Assembly (NCBI RefSeq): GCF_014649535.1
Contig: NZ_BMTF01000003.1
Location: forward strand, 62,001 to 126,000
Reading direction: 5' to 3'
From: Streptomyces gelaticus
Lineage (GTDB): Bacteria > Actinomycetota > Actinomycetes > Streptomycetales > Streptomycetaceae
Length of the DNA stretch: 64,000 nt
A program made the position numbers and the translations under genes. Every line of letters starts with the position of its first letter. Position 1 is the stretch's first letter. Shown here piece after piece: positions 10,001 to 17,796 of the stretch. The notes below the pieces were generated by a model. That model ran no database searches, was not told the origin of the DNA, and saw nothing but the letters and a program-made list of their open reading frames with translations.

Positions 10001-11104
10001 CGCGACCGTACGAAGCACCAGGTCGCCGAGGTCACTTCGCTGGGCCTGGTCCAGATGACCCGCAAGCGGGTGGGCCAGGGTCTGCTGGAGTCCTTCTCCG
10101 AGACATGTGTCCACTGCAACGGGCGCGGCGTGATCGTGCACATGGAGCAGCCGACCTCGATCGGTGGCGGCGGCAACGGCAAGCGTGCCAAGAAGCGCGG
10201 CCGGGGCGGCGCGGACCACGAGCACGTGGCCGGGACCGAAGCCGTGGCAGAGGTCGAGACCGAGGCCGAGGTGGCCGCCGAGGTGGCCGCACCGGTGGCG
10301 CTGCCCGAGCCGGAGTTCGTCCCGGACGAGGAGCTGTACAGCAGCCCGGCCGAGGCCGAGGCGGCCGCCACGCGCGGTCGTGGCCGTCGACGTGCGACCC
10401 GTAAGGCAACGGCCCCGGCCGGCGCCCCGAAGGCCGCTGTCGCACCCGCCGCCGCCCCGGCCGTCGAGCCGGAGCCGGTCGTGGTCGCGGAGCCCGAGCC
10501 GGTCGTGGAGCCGGAGCCGGTGGCCGAGGCCCCGGCCGACGAGGCCCCGGCCCCGGTGGTGGAGGAGGCCCCCGCGGCCGAGGCCCCCCGGGCCCGTACG
10601 CGCCGTCGGGCGACCCGGAAGGCGACCGCCCCGGCGGGCTCGCCCGCCCCGGTCGAGCCCGCCGTCCCGGTGCAGGCCGCCGAGCCGGAGCCCGTGGTCG
10701 AGGCCGCACCCGAGGCCACACCCGAGGAGGTGGCCCCTGAGGCCGCCCCGCCGCGTGCGCGTCGCCGGGTGACCCGCAAGGTCACCGCACCCGCGGGCTC
10801 GCCCGCCGGTGCGGACGGGGCGGAGGTCGTCGTGGTGACCGGCCCGGCCGAGCCGAAGCCCGAGACCGAGCCCGAGACCGAGGCGGAGCCGGCCGAGGCG
10901 GTGGCTGCGGCCAAGAAGGCGGTCCGCAAGACCGCCAAGAAGGCCACGGCCAAGAAGGCGGCCACGGCGAAGAAGACGGCCACCAAGAAGACGGCTGCCA
11001 AGAAGACCGCGGCGAAGAAGACGACGGCCAAGAAGGCGGCGAAGAAGACCGTCGCCGCTGAGCAGCCGTCGAAGTCCACCGTCTCGGCCGACGCCGAGGC
11101 GTAG
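7061..11104 (+). CDS. rne: Ribonuclease E/G with long repeat-rich basic extensions
   Basis: 1347 residues. The catalytic core spans about 590-1050: an S1 RNA-binding region (SYVGNVYLGKVQNVLPSMEA, near 650), a DNase I-like site with metal-binding Asp914 (VVDVNTGKF) and Asp958 (VVDFIDM), and a zinc-link pair C1016-C1019 (CVHC). These match E. coli D303, D346 and C404/C407. Unlike E. coli, disordered arms lie on both sides of the core. The first 590 residues alternate acidic stretches with basic cassettes RRRAVRKATSPAGAPKA (at least four copies) and Arg-rich blocks. The last 290 residues carry RRATRKATAPAGAPKA variants and an Ala-Lys tail. Such arms may bind RNA and degradosome partners. Start ATG 7061 has CGGGAG at 7045-7050. 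Confidence 0.95.
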   Translation: MPQSNEPGTTGNAEENNAPGDKLPPRRRRRAASRPAGPPVTEAQGAAAEAAAPAVDAAVSDSTTADAGSAASQEAAPPARPRRRAVRKATSPAGAPKAAEAAEAVEPAAVAEPVAEAPAEAAPARPRRRAVRKATSPAGAPKAGEATEAAAPVAEPEAETVEAAPARPRRRAVRKATSPAGAPKAAEAVEIVEEAPAEPEPVAEVVEPEPAAPRGRARRRASAPAGAPQPAEAPAPIAETAEPVVAAEEEVTEEEVVEPVEVVEAPRGRRRAVRKATSPAGAPKAAEAVEIVEEAPAVAEEPAAETIEPAEAEDAAPRGRQRRRVTAAAGRPEFTAQAEEPVRKSRRSARPAVAVFQAPVFAEPMFQTPETAAAAAAASRYEEVEEEAETVEEPTATVEAPAAEAAPQAGSRRRRRRRGEAAEPEQAAAVVEEQAEEEAEPEHEGEAEHEGDETDEYGDRPSRRRRRGGRRRRRGEVSEGEEAAEQHADEAAADHAEDEQERAQESEEEDEEHEAAAAGSSSSRRRRRRRRRSGEVSAEAEHGTDDPERTVVKVREPRRKDAEREPGTGFDEVQSIKGSTRMEAKKQRRREGREQGRRRVPIITEAEFLARREAVERVMVVRQNGERTQIGVLEDNVLVEHYVNKEQATSYVGNVYLGKVQNVLPSMEAAFVDIGKGRNAVLYAGEVNFEALGMAHGPRRIETALKSGQSVLVQVTKDPIGHKGARLTSQVSLPGRYLVYVPEGSMTGISRKLPDTERARLKTILKKIVPEDAGVIVRTAAEGASEDELRRDVERLQQQWEDIQKKSKSTGSSNAPTLLYGEPDMTVRVVRDIFNEDFSKVIVSGDDAWETIHGYVSQVAPDLTDRLSRWTSEVDIFATYRIDEQLMKALDRKVYLPSGGSLVIDKTEAMVVVDVNTGKFTGQGGNLEETVTKNNLEAAEEIVRQLRLRDLGGIVVVDFIDMVLESNRDLVLRRLLECLGRDRTKHQVAEVTSLGLVQMTRKRVGQGLLESFSETCVHCNGRGVIVHMEQPTSIGGGGNGKRAKKRGRGGADHEHVAGTEAVAEVETEAEVAAEVAAPVALPEPEFVPDEELYSSPAEAEAAATRGRGRRRATRKATAPAGAPKAAVAPAAAPAVEPEPVVVAEPEPVVEPEPVAEAPADEAPAPVVEEAPAAEAPRARTRRRATRKATAPAGSPAPVEPAVPVQAAEPEPVVEAAPEATPEEVAPEAAPPRARRRVTRKVTAPAGSPAGADGAEVVVVTGPAEPKPETEPETEAEPAEAVAAAKKAVRKTAKKATAKKAATAKKTATKKTAAKKTAAKKTTAKKAAKKTVAAEQPSKSTVSADAEA
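7292..7919 (+). repeat. Direct repeats encoding the RRRAVRKATSPAGAPKA cassette of RNase E
   Basis: Three nearly identical copies of about 57 bases begin at about 7292, 7427 and 7552, with a fourth at about 7861. Each encodes the same basic peptide separated by acidic spacers of 26 to 80 residues. The second and third copies look identical over more than 50 bases, suggesting recent duplication or gene conversion within the gene. Confidence 0.85.
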
Positions 11105-11117
11105 GCGACAGCGCGGC

Positions 11118-11153
11118 CCGTACGGCCACGGAGGTTCCTCCGCGGACGTACGG
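11118..11153 (+). terminator. Hairpin after RNase E
   Basis: A 17-bp inverted repeat with two mismatches (CCGTACGGCCACGGAGG with its partner at 11137-11153) and a 2-base loop. It is the first of two hairpins in series. Confidence 0.6.
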
Positions 11154-11161
11154 CGCGGTAG

Positions 11162-11208
11162 GACGGCCGTGGGCCACACTCCTGCGGGGATGTGGCCCAC
11201 CGGCCGTC
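11162..11208 (+). terminator. Second, stronger hairpin after RNase E
   Basis: GACGGCCGTGGGCCACA (11162-11178) pairs with 11191-11208 apart from one bulged C, giving a stem of 17 bp. Together with the preceding hairpin it should separate rne transcription from the ribosomal protein operon. Confidence 0.75.
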
Positions 11209-11301
11209 GTGGGCCCGCCACAGCCGGTGGCCGCCCCGGCGGCGGAAGCACGGGCGGGTCAGCCACGCATGAACGGGGGAGCGGCGGGGAAGGACCCCGG
11301 T

Positions 11302-11330
11302 TTGACCCTCCGGACGGCGGCCCGTAATCT
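11302..11330 (+). promoter_or_regulatory. Housekeeping-type promoter for rplU-rpmA
   Basis: TTGACC (11302-11307), a 17-base spacer and TAATCT (11325-11330) form a near-consensus sigma-70/HrdB promoter. The transcript would have a 5' leader of about 140 bases before rplU. I see no recognisable L21-leader structure in it. The rest of the 376-base gap (11105-11480) holds only the two hairpins. Confidence 0.75.
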
Positions 11331-11480
11331 TGCTCTTCGGCGTGTTTCCATGCGCCTGTCCCTGAGCAACCCCCTCCCTTCACAGGTGAGAGGCCGCTCG
11401 TCCATTCGGATCACCTCGGGCCCCGGCCCGTGTGAGCGGCTGGCATCAGGGACTTCGTTCCGAGCGAGAGAGAGATCCGC

Positions 11481-11801
11481 GTGTACGCCATCGTGCGCAG
11501 CGGTGGCCGCCAGCACAAGGTTGCTGTCGGTGACATCGTTGAGGTTGACAAGATTTCCACTGCCAAGGTTGGCGACACGGTCGAGCTCTCGACCCTGCTC
11601 GTGGTCGACGGCGACGCCGTGACCAGCGACCCGTGGGTGCTGGCCGGGATCAAGGTCCAGGCCGAGGTCGTGGACCACCACAAGGGCGCGAAGATCGACA
11701 TCCTTCGCTACAAGAACAAGACCGGCTACCGCCGTCGCCAGGGTCACCGCCAGCAGTACACGGCGATCAAGGTCACCGGTATCCCCGCGGCTGCGAAGTA
11801 A
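11481..11801 (+). CDS. rplU: 50S ribosomal protein L21
   Basis: 106 residues, full length for bacterial L21. It begins [18 protein letters not shown] and ends with the typical [20 protein letters not shown] segment that contacts 23S rRNA. GTG start at 11481 preceded by GAGAGAGA. First gene of a two-gene operon; rpmA follows after 14 bases, as in nearly all bacteria. Note the lower G+C and codon choice (AAG GTT GCT) typical of a highly expressed Streptomyces gene. A near-consensus promoter lies about 150 bases upstream. Confidence 0.98.
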   Translation: MYAIVRSGGRQHKVAVGDIVEVDKISTAKVGDTVELSTLLVVDGDAVTSDPWVLAGIKVQAEVVDHHKGAKIDILRYKNKTGYRRRQGHRQQYTAIKVTGIPAAAK

Positions 11802-11815
11802 GGGACTGAGGAGAC

Positions 11816-12073
11816 ATGGCACACAAGAAGGGCGCATCGTCCACCCGGAACGGGCGCGATTCCAATGCTCAGCGGCTCGGCGTGAAGCGCTTCGGCGGTC
11901 AGGCCGTCAACGCCGGTGAGATCCTGGTCCGCCAGCGCGGCACGCACTTCCACCCGGGCACGGGCGTCGGCCGTGGCGGCGACGACACGCTGTTCGCTCT
12001 CGCCGCCGGTGCGGTCGAGTTCGGCACGCACCGTGGCCGCAAGGTCGTGAACATCGTTCCGATCGCCGGCTGA
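11816..12073 (+). CDS. rpmA: 50S ribosomal protein L27
   Basis: 85 residues, full length. The N-terminus [20 protein letters not shown] is the flexible arm that reaches the peptidyl transferase centre. It lacks the cleavable N-terminal extension seen in Firmicutes. RBS-like GGACTGAGGAG lies just before ATG 11816. Co-transcribed with rplU, and followed by a terminator at about 12104-12145. Confidence 0.98.
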   Translation: MAHKKGASSTRNGRDSNAQRLGVKRFGGQAVNAGEILVRQRGTHFHPGTGVGRGGDDTLFALAAGAVEFGTHRGRKVVNIVPIAG

Positions 12074-12103
12074 TTTTCGGCGCTCGTCGAGCGGTCTCTG
12101 CGG

Positions 12104-12145
12104 AGGCGGACCTCACTTCCCGTACGGGAAGCGGGTCCGCCTTTC
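12104..12145 (+). terminator. Terminator after rpmA
   Basis: AGGCGGACC (12104-12112) pairs with GGTCCGCCT (12134-12142). The enclosed loop itself contains the palindrome CTTCCCGTACGGGAAG. The stem is followed by a short T-run. Confidence 0.75.
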
Positions 12146-12251
12146 GCGTGTTTCTCCCATGAGGGACGGCTGTCCCCCGGCGGTACGGCACGAGCCGGCG
12201 GGGCAGCGCGAGTGAGATATTTCTGCACGTATGTAACTGGAGGTTTCAACC

Positions 12252-13688
12252 ATGACCACCTTCGTGGACCGCGTCGAGCTGCATGTCGCCGCGGGTAACG
12301 GGGGCCACGGCTGTGCCTCCGTACACCGTGAGAAGTTCAAGCCGCTCGGCGGTCCGGACGGTGGCAACGGCGGACGCGGCGGCGATGTGACCCTGGTCGT
12401 CGACCAGGCGATCACCACGCTCCTCGACTACCACCACCACCCCCACCGCAAGGCCACCAACGGCCAGCCCGGCGCGGGCGACCACCGTTCCGGCAAGGAC
12501 GGCCAGGACCTGGTCCTGCCGGTGCCGGACGGCACGGTCGTGCTCGACCGGAACGGCAATGTGCTCGCCGATCTGATCGGCCAGGGCACCACGTTCGTCG
12601 CCGGGCAGGGCGGCCGCGGCGGCCTCGGCAACGCCGCGCTGGCCTCCGCCCGGCGCAAGGCCCCCGGCTTCGCGCTGCTCGGCGAGCCCGGTGAGGCCCG
12701 GGACATCGTGCTGGAGCTCAAGACCGTCGCCGACGTCGCACTGGTCGGCTACCCGAGCGCCGGCAAGTCCTCGCTGATCTCCGTCCTTTCGGCGGCCAAG
12801 CCGAAGATCGCCGACTACCCCTTCACGACCCTCGTCCCGAACCTGGGCGTGGTCACCGCGGGCAGCACCGTCTACACCGTCGCCGACGTTCCGGGGCTGA
12901 TCCCGGGGGCCAGCCAGGGCCGCGGCCTCGGCCTGGAGTTCCTGCGGCACGTGGAGCGCTGCTCGGTGCTGGTGCACGTACTGGACACCGCGACGCTGGA
13001 GTCCGACCGCGACCCGGTCTCCGACCTCGACGTGATCGAGGAGGAGCTGAAGCAGTACGGCGGTCTGGAGGACCGGCCCCGCATCGTCGTCCTCAACAAG
13101 GTCGACATCCCGGACGGCCAGGACCTCGCCGACATGATCCGCCCGGACCTGGAGGAGCGCGGCTACCGCGTTTTCGAGGTGTCCGCCATCGCCCACACCG
13201 GTCTGAAGGAGCTCTCCTTCGCGCTCGCGGGCATCATCGCCGAGGCGCGCGCGGCCAAGCCGGTGGAGGTGGCGACCCGGATCGTCATCCGCCCGAAAGC
13301 CGTCGACGACGCGGGCTTCACCGTCACGCTGGAGGAGGACGGCATCTACCGGGTGCGCGGCGAGAAGCCGGAACGCTGGGTGCGCCAGACCGACTTCAAC
13401 AACGACGAGGCCGTCGGCTACCTGGCCGACCGGCTCAACCGCCTCGGTGTCGAGGACGAGTTGACGAAGGCCGGTGCCCGTGCGGGCGACGGCGTCGCCA
13501 TCGGTGCCGAGGACAACGCCGTCGTCTTCGACTGGGAGCCGACCCTGGCGGCGGGCGCGGAGATGCTCGGCCGTCGTGGCGAGGACCACCGGCTCGAAGC
13601 ACCGCGCCCGGCGGCGCAGCGCCGCCGCGACCGCGAGGCGGAACGCGACGAGGCACAGCGCGAGTTCGACGAGTTCAACCCGTTCTAG
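12252..13688 (+). CDS. obg: Obg family GTPase (ribosome assembly, stress and development)
   Basis: 478 residues, the length I recall for Streptomyces Obg. The glycine-rich Obg fold occupies about 1-158 ([15 protein letters not shown]). The GTPase domain has G1 [10 protein letters not shown]3 DVPGLI and G4 NKVD. The C-terminal OCT domain spans about 340-430, and an Arg/Glu-rich tail ends in EFDEFNPF. Obg binds the 50S subunit late in assembly, and in Streptomyces it also affects the onset of aerial growth. Start ATG 12252 has GGAGG at 12239-12243. It is separated from rpmA by a terminator, so it has its own promoter. Confidence 0.97.
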   Translation: MTTFVDRVELHVAAGNGGHGCASVHREKFKPLGGPDGGNGGRGGDVTLVVDQAITTLLDYHHHPHRKATNGQPGAGDHRSGKDGQDLVLPVPDGTVVLDRNGNVLADLIGQGTTFVAGQGGRGGLGNAALASARRKAPGFALLGEPGEARDIVLELKTVADVALVGYPSAGKSSLISVLSAAKPKIADYPFTTLVPNLGVVTAGSTVYTVADVPGLIPGASQGRGLGLEFLRHVERCSVLVHVLDTATLESDRDPVSDLDVIEEELKQYGGLEDRPRIVVLNKVDIPDGQDLADMIRPDLEERGYRVFEVSAIAHTGLKELSFALAGIIAEARAAKPVEVATRIVIRPKAVDDAGFTVTLEEDGIYRVRGEKPERWVRQTDFNNDEAVGYLADRLNRLGVEDELTKAGARAGDGVAIGAEDNAVVFDWEPTLAAGAEMLGRRGEDHRLEAPRPAAQRRRDREAERDEAQREFDEFNPF

Positions 13689-13702
13689 AACGGGCGCCGG
13701 CC

Positions 13703-13736
13703 GCCGGACGGGCCTGTTCCGCAAGCCCCGTCCGGC
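13703..13736 (+). terminator. Terminator after obg
   Basis: Perfect 10-bp stem, GCCGGACGGG (13703-13712) with CCCGTCCGGC (13727-13736), 14-base loop, then AGTT. The following 240 bases before the next gene contain no ORF I can support. Confidence 0.75.
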
Positions 13737-13978
13737 AGTTGTGCACGCTCTCCGCGTCATTCGTCCGGGGGATCCGAACCCGCTCAAGGGTGAATCATGC
13801 CGCTCACTCGTGTGGCGTCGATCACCTGGCCGGGAAGCGTGAATTCCGGTATTCGCCCTGATCGCAAGGCAACAAAAGGTTTCCGTACGGCATGCGGTGG
13901 CCGACGTCCACCTTGCGAGACGGTAACGGAGAGTGCAACCATCGCGGTATCTCCCAGCCCTCGCAAGGTAGGTCGTCT

Positions 13979-15478
13979 GTGTCTGCTCAGCACATAGTCA
14001 AAGCCCGAACCACAGCTGTCGTGCTCGCCGGCGGTACCGGCCAGCGCGTGGGTCTGTCCATTCCCAAGCAGCTGCTGAAGATCGCAGGCAAGGCTGTCAT
14101 CGAGCACACACTGTCGATCTTCCAGCAGGCCGACTCCATCGACGACGTCATCGTGCTGATGGCTCCGGGCTATGTGCCCGACGTGGAGAAGATCGTCGCC
14201 AAGGCGGGGCTCACCAAGGTCACCAAGGTGATCGAGGGCGGCTCCACGCGCAACGAGACCACCGAGCGCGCCATCGCGGCCCTCGGCGAGGGCCTGGCCG
14301 AGGGCGAGGACCGCAACGTCCTCTTCCACGACGCCGTGCGCCCGCTGCTCTCGCAGCGCGTCATCAAGGACTGCGTCGACGCCCTCGACCGCTACGAGGC
14401 GGTCGACGTCGCCATCCCGTCCGCGGACACGATCATCGTGACCCGCACCCACGGCGGCGACGGCGAGTTCATCACCGATGTGCCCGACCGTTCCCGGCTG
14501 CGCCGGGGCCAGACGCCGCAGGCCTTCAAGCTCTCCACGATCCGCCGGGCGTACGAGGTCGCCGCGGGCGACCCGAACTTCCAGGCGACCGACGACTGCT
14601 CGGTCGTGCTGAAGTACCTCCCGGACGTACCGATCTACGTCGTGGCGGGCGACGAGTACAACATGAAGGTCACTCAGCCGGTCGACGTCTTCATCGCGGA
14701 CAAGCTCTTCCAGCTGGCCTCCACGGCCGTCCCGCAGCCGACCGACGACGCGGCCTACCGCGAGCTGCTCAGCGGCAAGACCCTCGTCGTCTTCGGCGGT
14801 TCGTACGGCATCGGCGCGGACATCGCGACGCTCGCCGAGTCCTACGGCGCCACCGTCTACGCCCTGGGCCGCTCCACCACCGGTACGCACGTGGAGAACC
14901 CGGTCCACATCGACGAGGCGCTCTCCAAGGCGTACGCCGACACCGGCCGGGTCGACTACGTGATCAACACCGCCGGCGTGCTCCGCATCGGCAAGCTGGC
15001 CGAGACGGACAACGCGACCATCCAGGAAGCGCTGAACGTCAACTACCTGGCACCGGTGCAGATCGCCCGCGCCTCGTACAAGTACCTCGCCGAGACCAAG
15101 GGCCAGCTGCTGCTCTACACCTCCAGCAGCTACACCCGGGGCCGCGCGGAGTACAGCCTCTACTCGTCGACCAAGGCCGCCATGGTGAACCTCACCCAGG
15201 CGCTCTCGGACGAGTGGGCGGCCGACGGCGTGCGGGTGAACTGCGTGAACCCCGAGCGCACCGCCACCCCGATGCGCACCAAGGCGTTCGGTGAGGAGCC
15301 GGCGGGCACGTTGCTCTCCTCCGAGGCGGTCGCCAGGACCTCGCTCGACGTCCTGCTCTCCGAGATGACCGGCCATGTCATCGACGTGCGCCAGCAGGAC
15401 CCGACGCGGGGCGCCTCCGAGGCGTCCGGTTTCGAGCAGGCGCTTGCCGCTGTCCTGGACCGACAGGCCGATGTGTAA
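13979..15478 (+). CDS. Bifunctional cytidylyltransferase/short-chain dehydrogenase (CDP-ribitol synthase-like)
   Basis: 499 residues in two halves. Residues about 10-240 are an IspD/TarI-type cytidylyltransferase (VVLAGGTGQRVGLSIPKQ, HDAVRPLL, DVAIPSADTI). Residues about 255-495 are an SDR reductase with cofactor motif GGSYGIG and the YSLYSSTKAA catalytic Tyr/Lys. The same domain order is found in Haemophilus Bcs1/Acs1, which reduces ribulose-5-phosphate to ribitol-5-phosphate and activates it as CDP-ribitol. I infer this reaction here from architecture and from the teichoic-acid genes that follow. GTG 13979 is preferred because AAGGTAGG lies about 8 bases upstream and the core begins 12 codons later. 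Confidence 0.88.
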   Translation: MSAQHIVKARTTAVVLAGGTGQRVGLSIPKQLLKIAGKAVIEHTLSIFQQADSIDDVIVLMAPGYVPDVEKIVAKAGLTKVTKVIEGGSTRNETTERAIAALGEGLAEGEDRNVLFHDAVRPLLSQRVIKDCVDALDRYEAVDVAIPSADTIIVTRTHGGDGEFITDVPDRSRLRRGQTPQAFKLSTIRRAYEVAAGDPNFQATDDCSVVLKYLPDVPIYVVAGDEYNMKVTQPVDVFIADKLFQLASTAVPQPTDDAAYRELLSGKTLVVFGGSYGIGADIATLAESYGATVYALGRSTTGTHVENPVHIDEALSKAYADTGRVDYVINTAGVLRIGKLAETDNATIQEALNVNYLAPVQIARASYKYLAETKGQLLLYTSSSYTRGRAEYSLYSSTKAAMVNLTQALSDEWAADGVRVNCVNPERTATPMRTKAFGEEPAGTLLSSEAVARTSLDVLLSEMTGHVIDVRQQDPTRGASEASGFEQALAAVLDRQADV

Positions 15479-15500
15479 TACTGCTTGACAATCGACTATT

Positions 15501-15540
15501 CGGACCCCTGCAGTCGCCACGTGCGTACCGCAGGGGTCCG
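15501..15540 (+). terminator. Terminator after the CDP-ribitol synthase-like gene
   Basis: Perfect 11-bp stem, CGGACCCCTGC (15501-15511) with GCAGGGGTCCG (15530-15540), 18-base loop, followed by TATT. This suggests the next gene may be transcribed partly on its own. Confidence 0.75.
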
Positions 15541-15609
15541 TATTCGTGAAGCTCTGCCTTCACATTCCCCACGTAAGGTAAAAGTCGGCACCCTCGGGAG
15601 CGGTACTTC

Positions 15610-17655
15610 GTGATTTCGAAAGCCATGCGCTTGGCTCGGGTGGGCAGCGGTTCGGAGCTGGCCGCCGCGCTCCTGGTGGCTCTGGGGTTCCCGTGCATAA
15701 TGCTCGCGGCAATAATCCCCAATCTCTGGTTCTTCGCCGCGGCCACCGCGGTCACCTATCTCGCGGACCGGTATCTGCACCACTGCGGCAGCTATCTGAT
15801 CAACCGGCTCGCCGCCGTCCGGGCGGGGCTTTCGATCCGCTTCCTGGTCCGGCAACTCCTGCTCATCCTGCTGCTGTCCCGCATGGGATACGGCGAGGAG
15901 ACGCTCTTCTACGTGACGGTCGCCTGCCTGCTGGCGTTCTACGGACTCCAGGCACCACAGAGCGCGATGGTCACCCTCATCCGGCTGCGCCGCAAGCTCC
16001 CGGTGGTCACCCGCAACATCGACCTGGCGTCGGTGCGGATCGCGGATGCCCCGCCGCAGGGCCTGATGAGCCGGCCCGCGGAGAAGATGCTGCACCTGGA
16101 CGTCTTCTCGATGGTGGGTGTGCTGGTCGCGGTCGAGACCGGCAAGGACGCCATCGCGTACATCGGTCTCGGTCTGACGCTCGTTCTCGCGGTCTGCTAC
16201 CTGGCGGCGCTGCTGCCGTACGTCCGGCCGAGCCGGCTCGTACCGCCGGAGACCAAGGTCCTCAACGCGGTGGGCGACTGGCTCGCCGAGTACCGGCCGA
16301 CCGTGATGCTGTACTTCTCCGGCTCCAAGGACTCCGCCTACCAGGCCAACATGTGGCTGGAGACCATGGCGCAGCTCGGCGGCCGGCCGATGATCCTGCT
16401 GCGTGAGCGCAACATCGTGCCGCAGCTCGCCACGACCTCGGTGCCGGTGCTCTGCGTGCCCGGCGGTGTGCACCTGATGAATCTGGACCTCTCGTCGGTG
16501 CGGGTCGCGCTCTACGCGGCCAACGTCGGCAAGAACATCCACCTGCTCCGGGTGCCGACGATGAAGCACGTCTTCATCGGCCACGGCGACAGCGACAAGA
16601 TCGCCAGCGTCAACCCGTACAGCAAGGTGTACGACGAGGTGTGGACCGCAGGCCGGGCCGGCCGCGACCGTTACGCGCTGGCCGACGTCGGGGTGCGCGA
16701 CGAGGACATCGTGGAGGTGGGCCGCCCGCAGCTGGCCACCATCCAGTCCTGGTCCGGCACACAGAAGAACCCGATCCCGACCGTGCTGTACGCCCCCACC
16801 TGGGAGGGCTGGGACGACAACCCGGGCAACACGTCCCTGCTGCTGGCCGGCGAGAACATCGTCAGGCGGCTGCTGGAGGCCGAGCAGCCGGTCCGGCTGC
16901 TGTACAAGCCGCACCCGTTCACCGGCACCCGCAGCGACAAGGCCAAGGCGGTGCACCTGCGCATCACCGCGATGATCGAGCAGGCCGCCGCCGAGCGCGT
17001 CACCGATCCCCGCTGGGCGGAGCAGTCGGCCGCGCTCCGGAGCGAGCAGGCCGAGGCGCGGGCCGAGCTGACCCGTATCGAGGCACGGCTGGCCGAGCTG
17101 GCCGGCGGCGGACGCACCGCGCGGGACGAGGCGGAGCTGTCCCGCGACTCGCTGGCCGACCCGGCGCGCGAGGCCGAGACCGCGAAGCTCAAGGACGAGT
17201 GGAACGCGGCGTCCTGGCGTGCACAGGGCTGGTGGGAGCACCGAGTCATCACCGGCGCCCAGATGCGGCTGTACGACTGCTTCAACGAGTCGGACGCCAT
17301 GGTCTCGGACATCTCCAGTGTGGTGTCCGACTTCATCGCGAGCGGCAAGCCGTACGCGGTCACGGACTCGGCCGAGCTGGGCGAGGACGAGTTCCGCCGG
17401 CAGAACACCGCGGTGCGCGCCGCGGTGATCCTGTCCAACTCGGCGGCCGAGCTCGACGAGCTGCTCGCCGCGGTGGCGGATCCGGCCGCGGACGTCCGGG
17501 CGGATGCCAGGCGCGAGCTGAAGCAGTACCTCCTCGGGCCGGACGAGCCCACCTCGATCGTGCAGTTCGACACTGCCGTGAAGGCGCTGGCGGCCAAGTC
17601 CGACGCGCGGAACGCCGGAGTGGCGCAGAGCCTGGGCGAACCTGTGGGCGGCTGA
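15610..17655 (+). CDS. CDP-glycerol/ribitol glycerophosphotransferase (TagF/TarL-like), membrane-anchored
   Basis: 681 residues. Two to four hydrophobic segments lie in the first 200 residues (about 17-50, 75-110 and 180-200). A large cytosolic domain follows, resembling the TagF polymerase fold: KHVFIGHGDSDK near 320, VLYAPTWEGWDDN near 395, LLYKPHPFTG near 435 and DAMVSDISSVVSDFIASGKP near 565. An Ala/Glu-rich insert (about 475-530) looks helical. TagF/TarL enzymes transfer polyol-phosphate from a CDP-activated donor to grow wall teichoic acid; next to a CDP-ribitol synthase-like gene, ribitol-phosphate is the likely unit. Classical TagF enzymes are peripheral, so N-terminal membrane helices are a notable difference. 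GTG start at 15610 behind CGGGAG. Confidence 0.87.
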   Translation: MISKAMRLARVGSGSELAAALLVALGFPCIMLAAIIPNLWFFAAATAVTYLADRYLHHCGSYLINRLAAVRAGLSIRFLVRQLLLILLLSRMGYGEETLFYVTVACLLAFYGLQAPQSAMVTLIRLRRKLPVVTRNIDLASVRIADAPPQGLMSRPAEKMLHLDVFSMVGVLVAVETGKDAIAYIGLGLTLVLAVCYLAALLPYVRPSRLVPPETKVLNAVGDWLAEYRPTVMLYFSGSKDSAYQANMWLETMAQLGGRPMILLRERNIVPQLATTSVPVLCVPGGVHLMNLDLSSVRVALYAANVGKNIHLLRVPTMKHVFIGHGDSDKIASVNPYSKVYDEVWTAGRAGRDRYALADVGVRDEDIVEVGRPQLATIQSWSGTQKNPIPTVLYAPTWEGWDDNPGNTSLLLAGENIVRRLLEAEQPVRLLYKPHPFTGTRSDKAKAVHLRITAMIEQAAAERVTDPRWAEQSAALRSEQAEARAELTRIEARLAELAGGGRTARDEAELSRDSLADPAREAETAKLKDEWNAASWRAQGWWEHRVITGAQMRLYDCFNESDAMVSDISSVVSDFIASGKPYAVTDSAELGEDEFRRQNTAVRAAVILSNSAAELDELLAAVADPAADVRADARRELKQYLLGPDEPTSIVQFDTAVKALAAKSDARNAGVAQSLGEPVGG

Positions 17656-17685
17656 AAGTCAGCCATTTGCACTACATGATCGGGT

Positions 17686-17725
17686 AAGGCCCGGCACACC
17701 CCGCAAAGGGTTGTGCCGGGCCTTT
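17686..17725 (+). terminator. Terminator after the TagF-like gene
   Basis: AAGGCCCGGCACA pairs with TGTGCCGGGCCTTT (right arm at 17712-17725), with a loop of about 13 bases and a T-run. It argues against any start codon inside it for the following glycosyltransferase. Confidence 0.85.
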
Positions 17726-17796
17726 GTGATGAGTATCACTATTTGGTCGTGTCGTGTTGGACAACCAACGGACCGGGCCGCCTGTCTTCTGTTTGT

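Noticed and set aside
5624..11383. Long minus-strand open frame of more than 1900 codons
   Set aside because: It is the antisense shadow of RNase E and its neighbours in high-G+C DNA. Its translation is Gly/Leu/Arg low complexity with no domain, while the + strand carries clear RNase E motifs.
11210..11480. L21 leader riboswitch-like RNA
   Set aside because: I could not find a structure matching known L21 leaders; only a promoter is supported.
17713..17796. GTG 17713 as start of the TarP/TarS-like gene
   Set aside because: It lies inside the right arm of a strong terminator, and the extra residues have no conservation pattern. GTG 17797 fits better.
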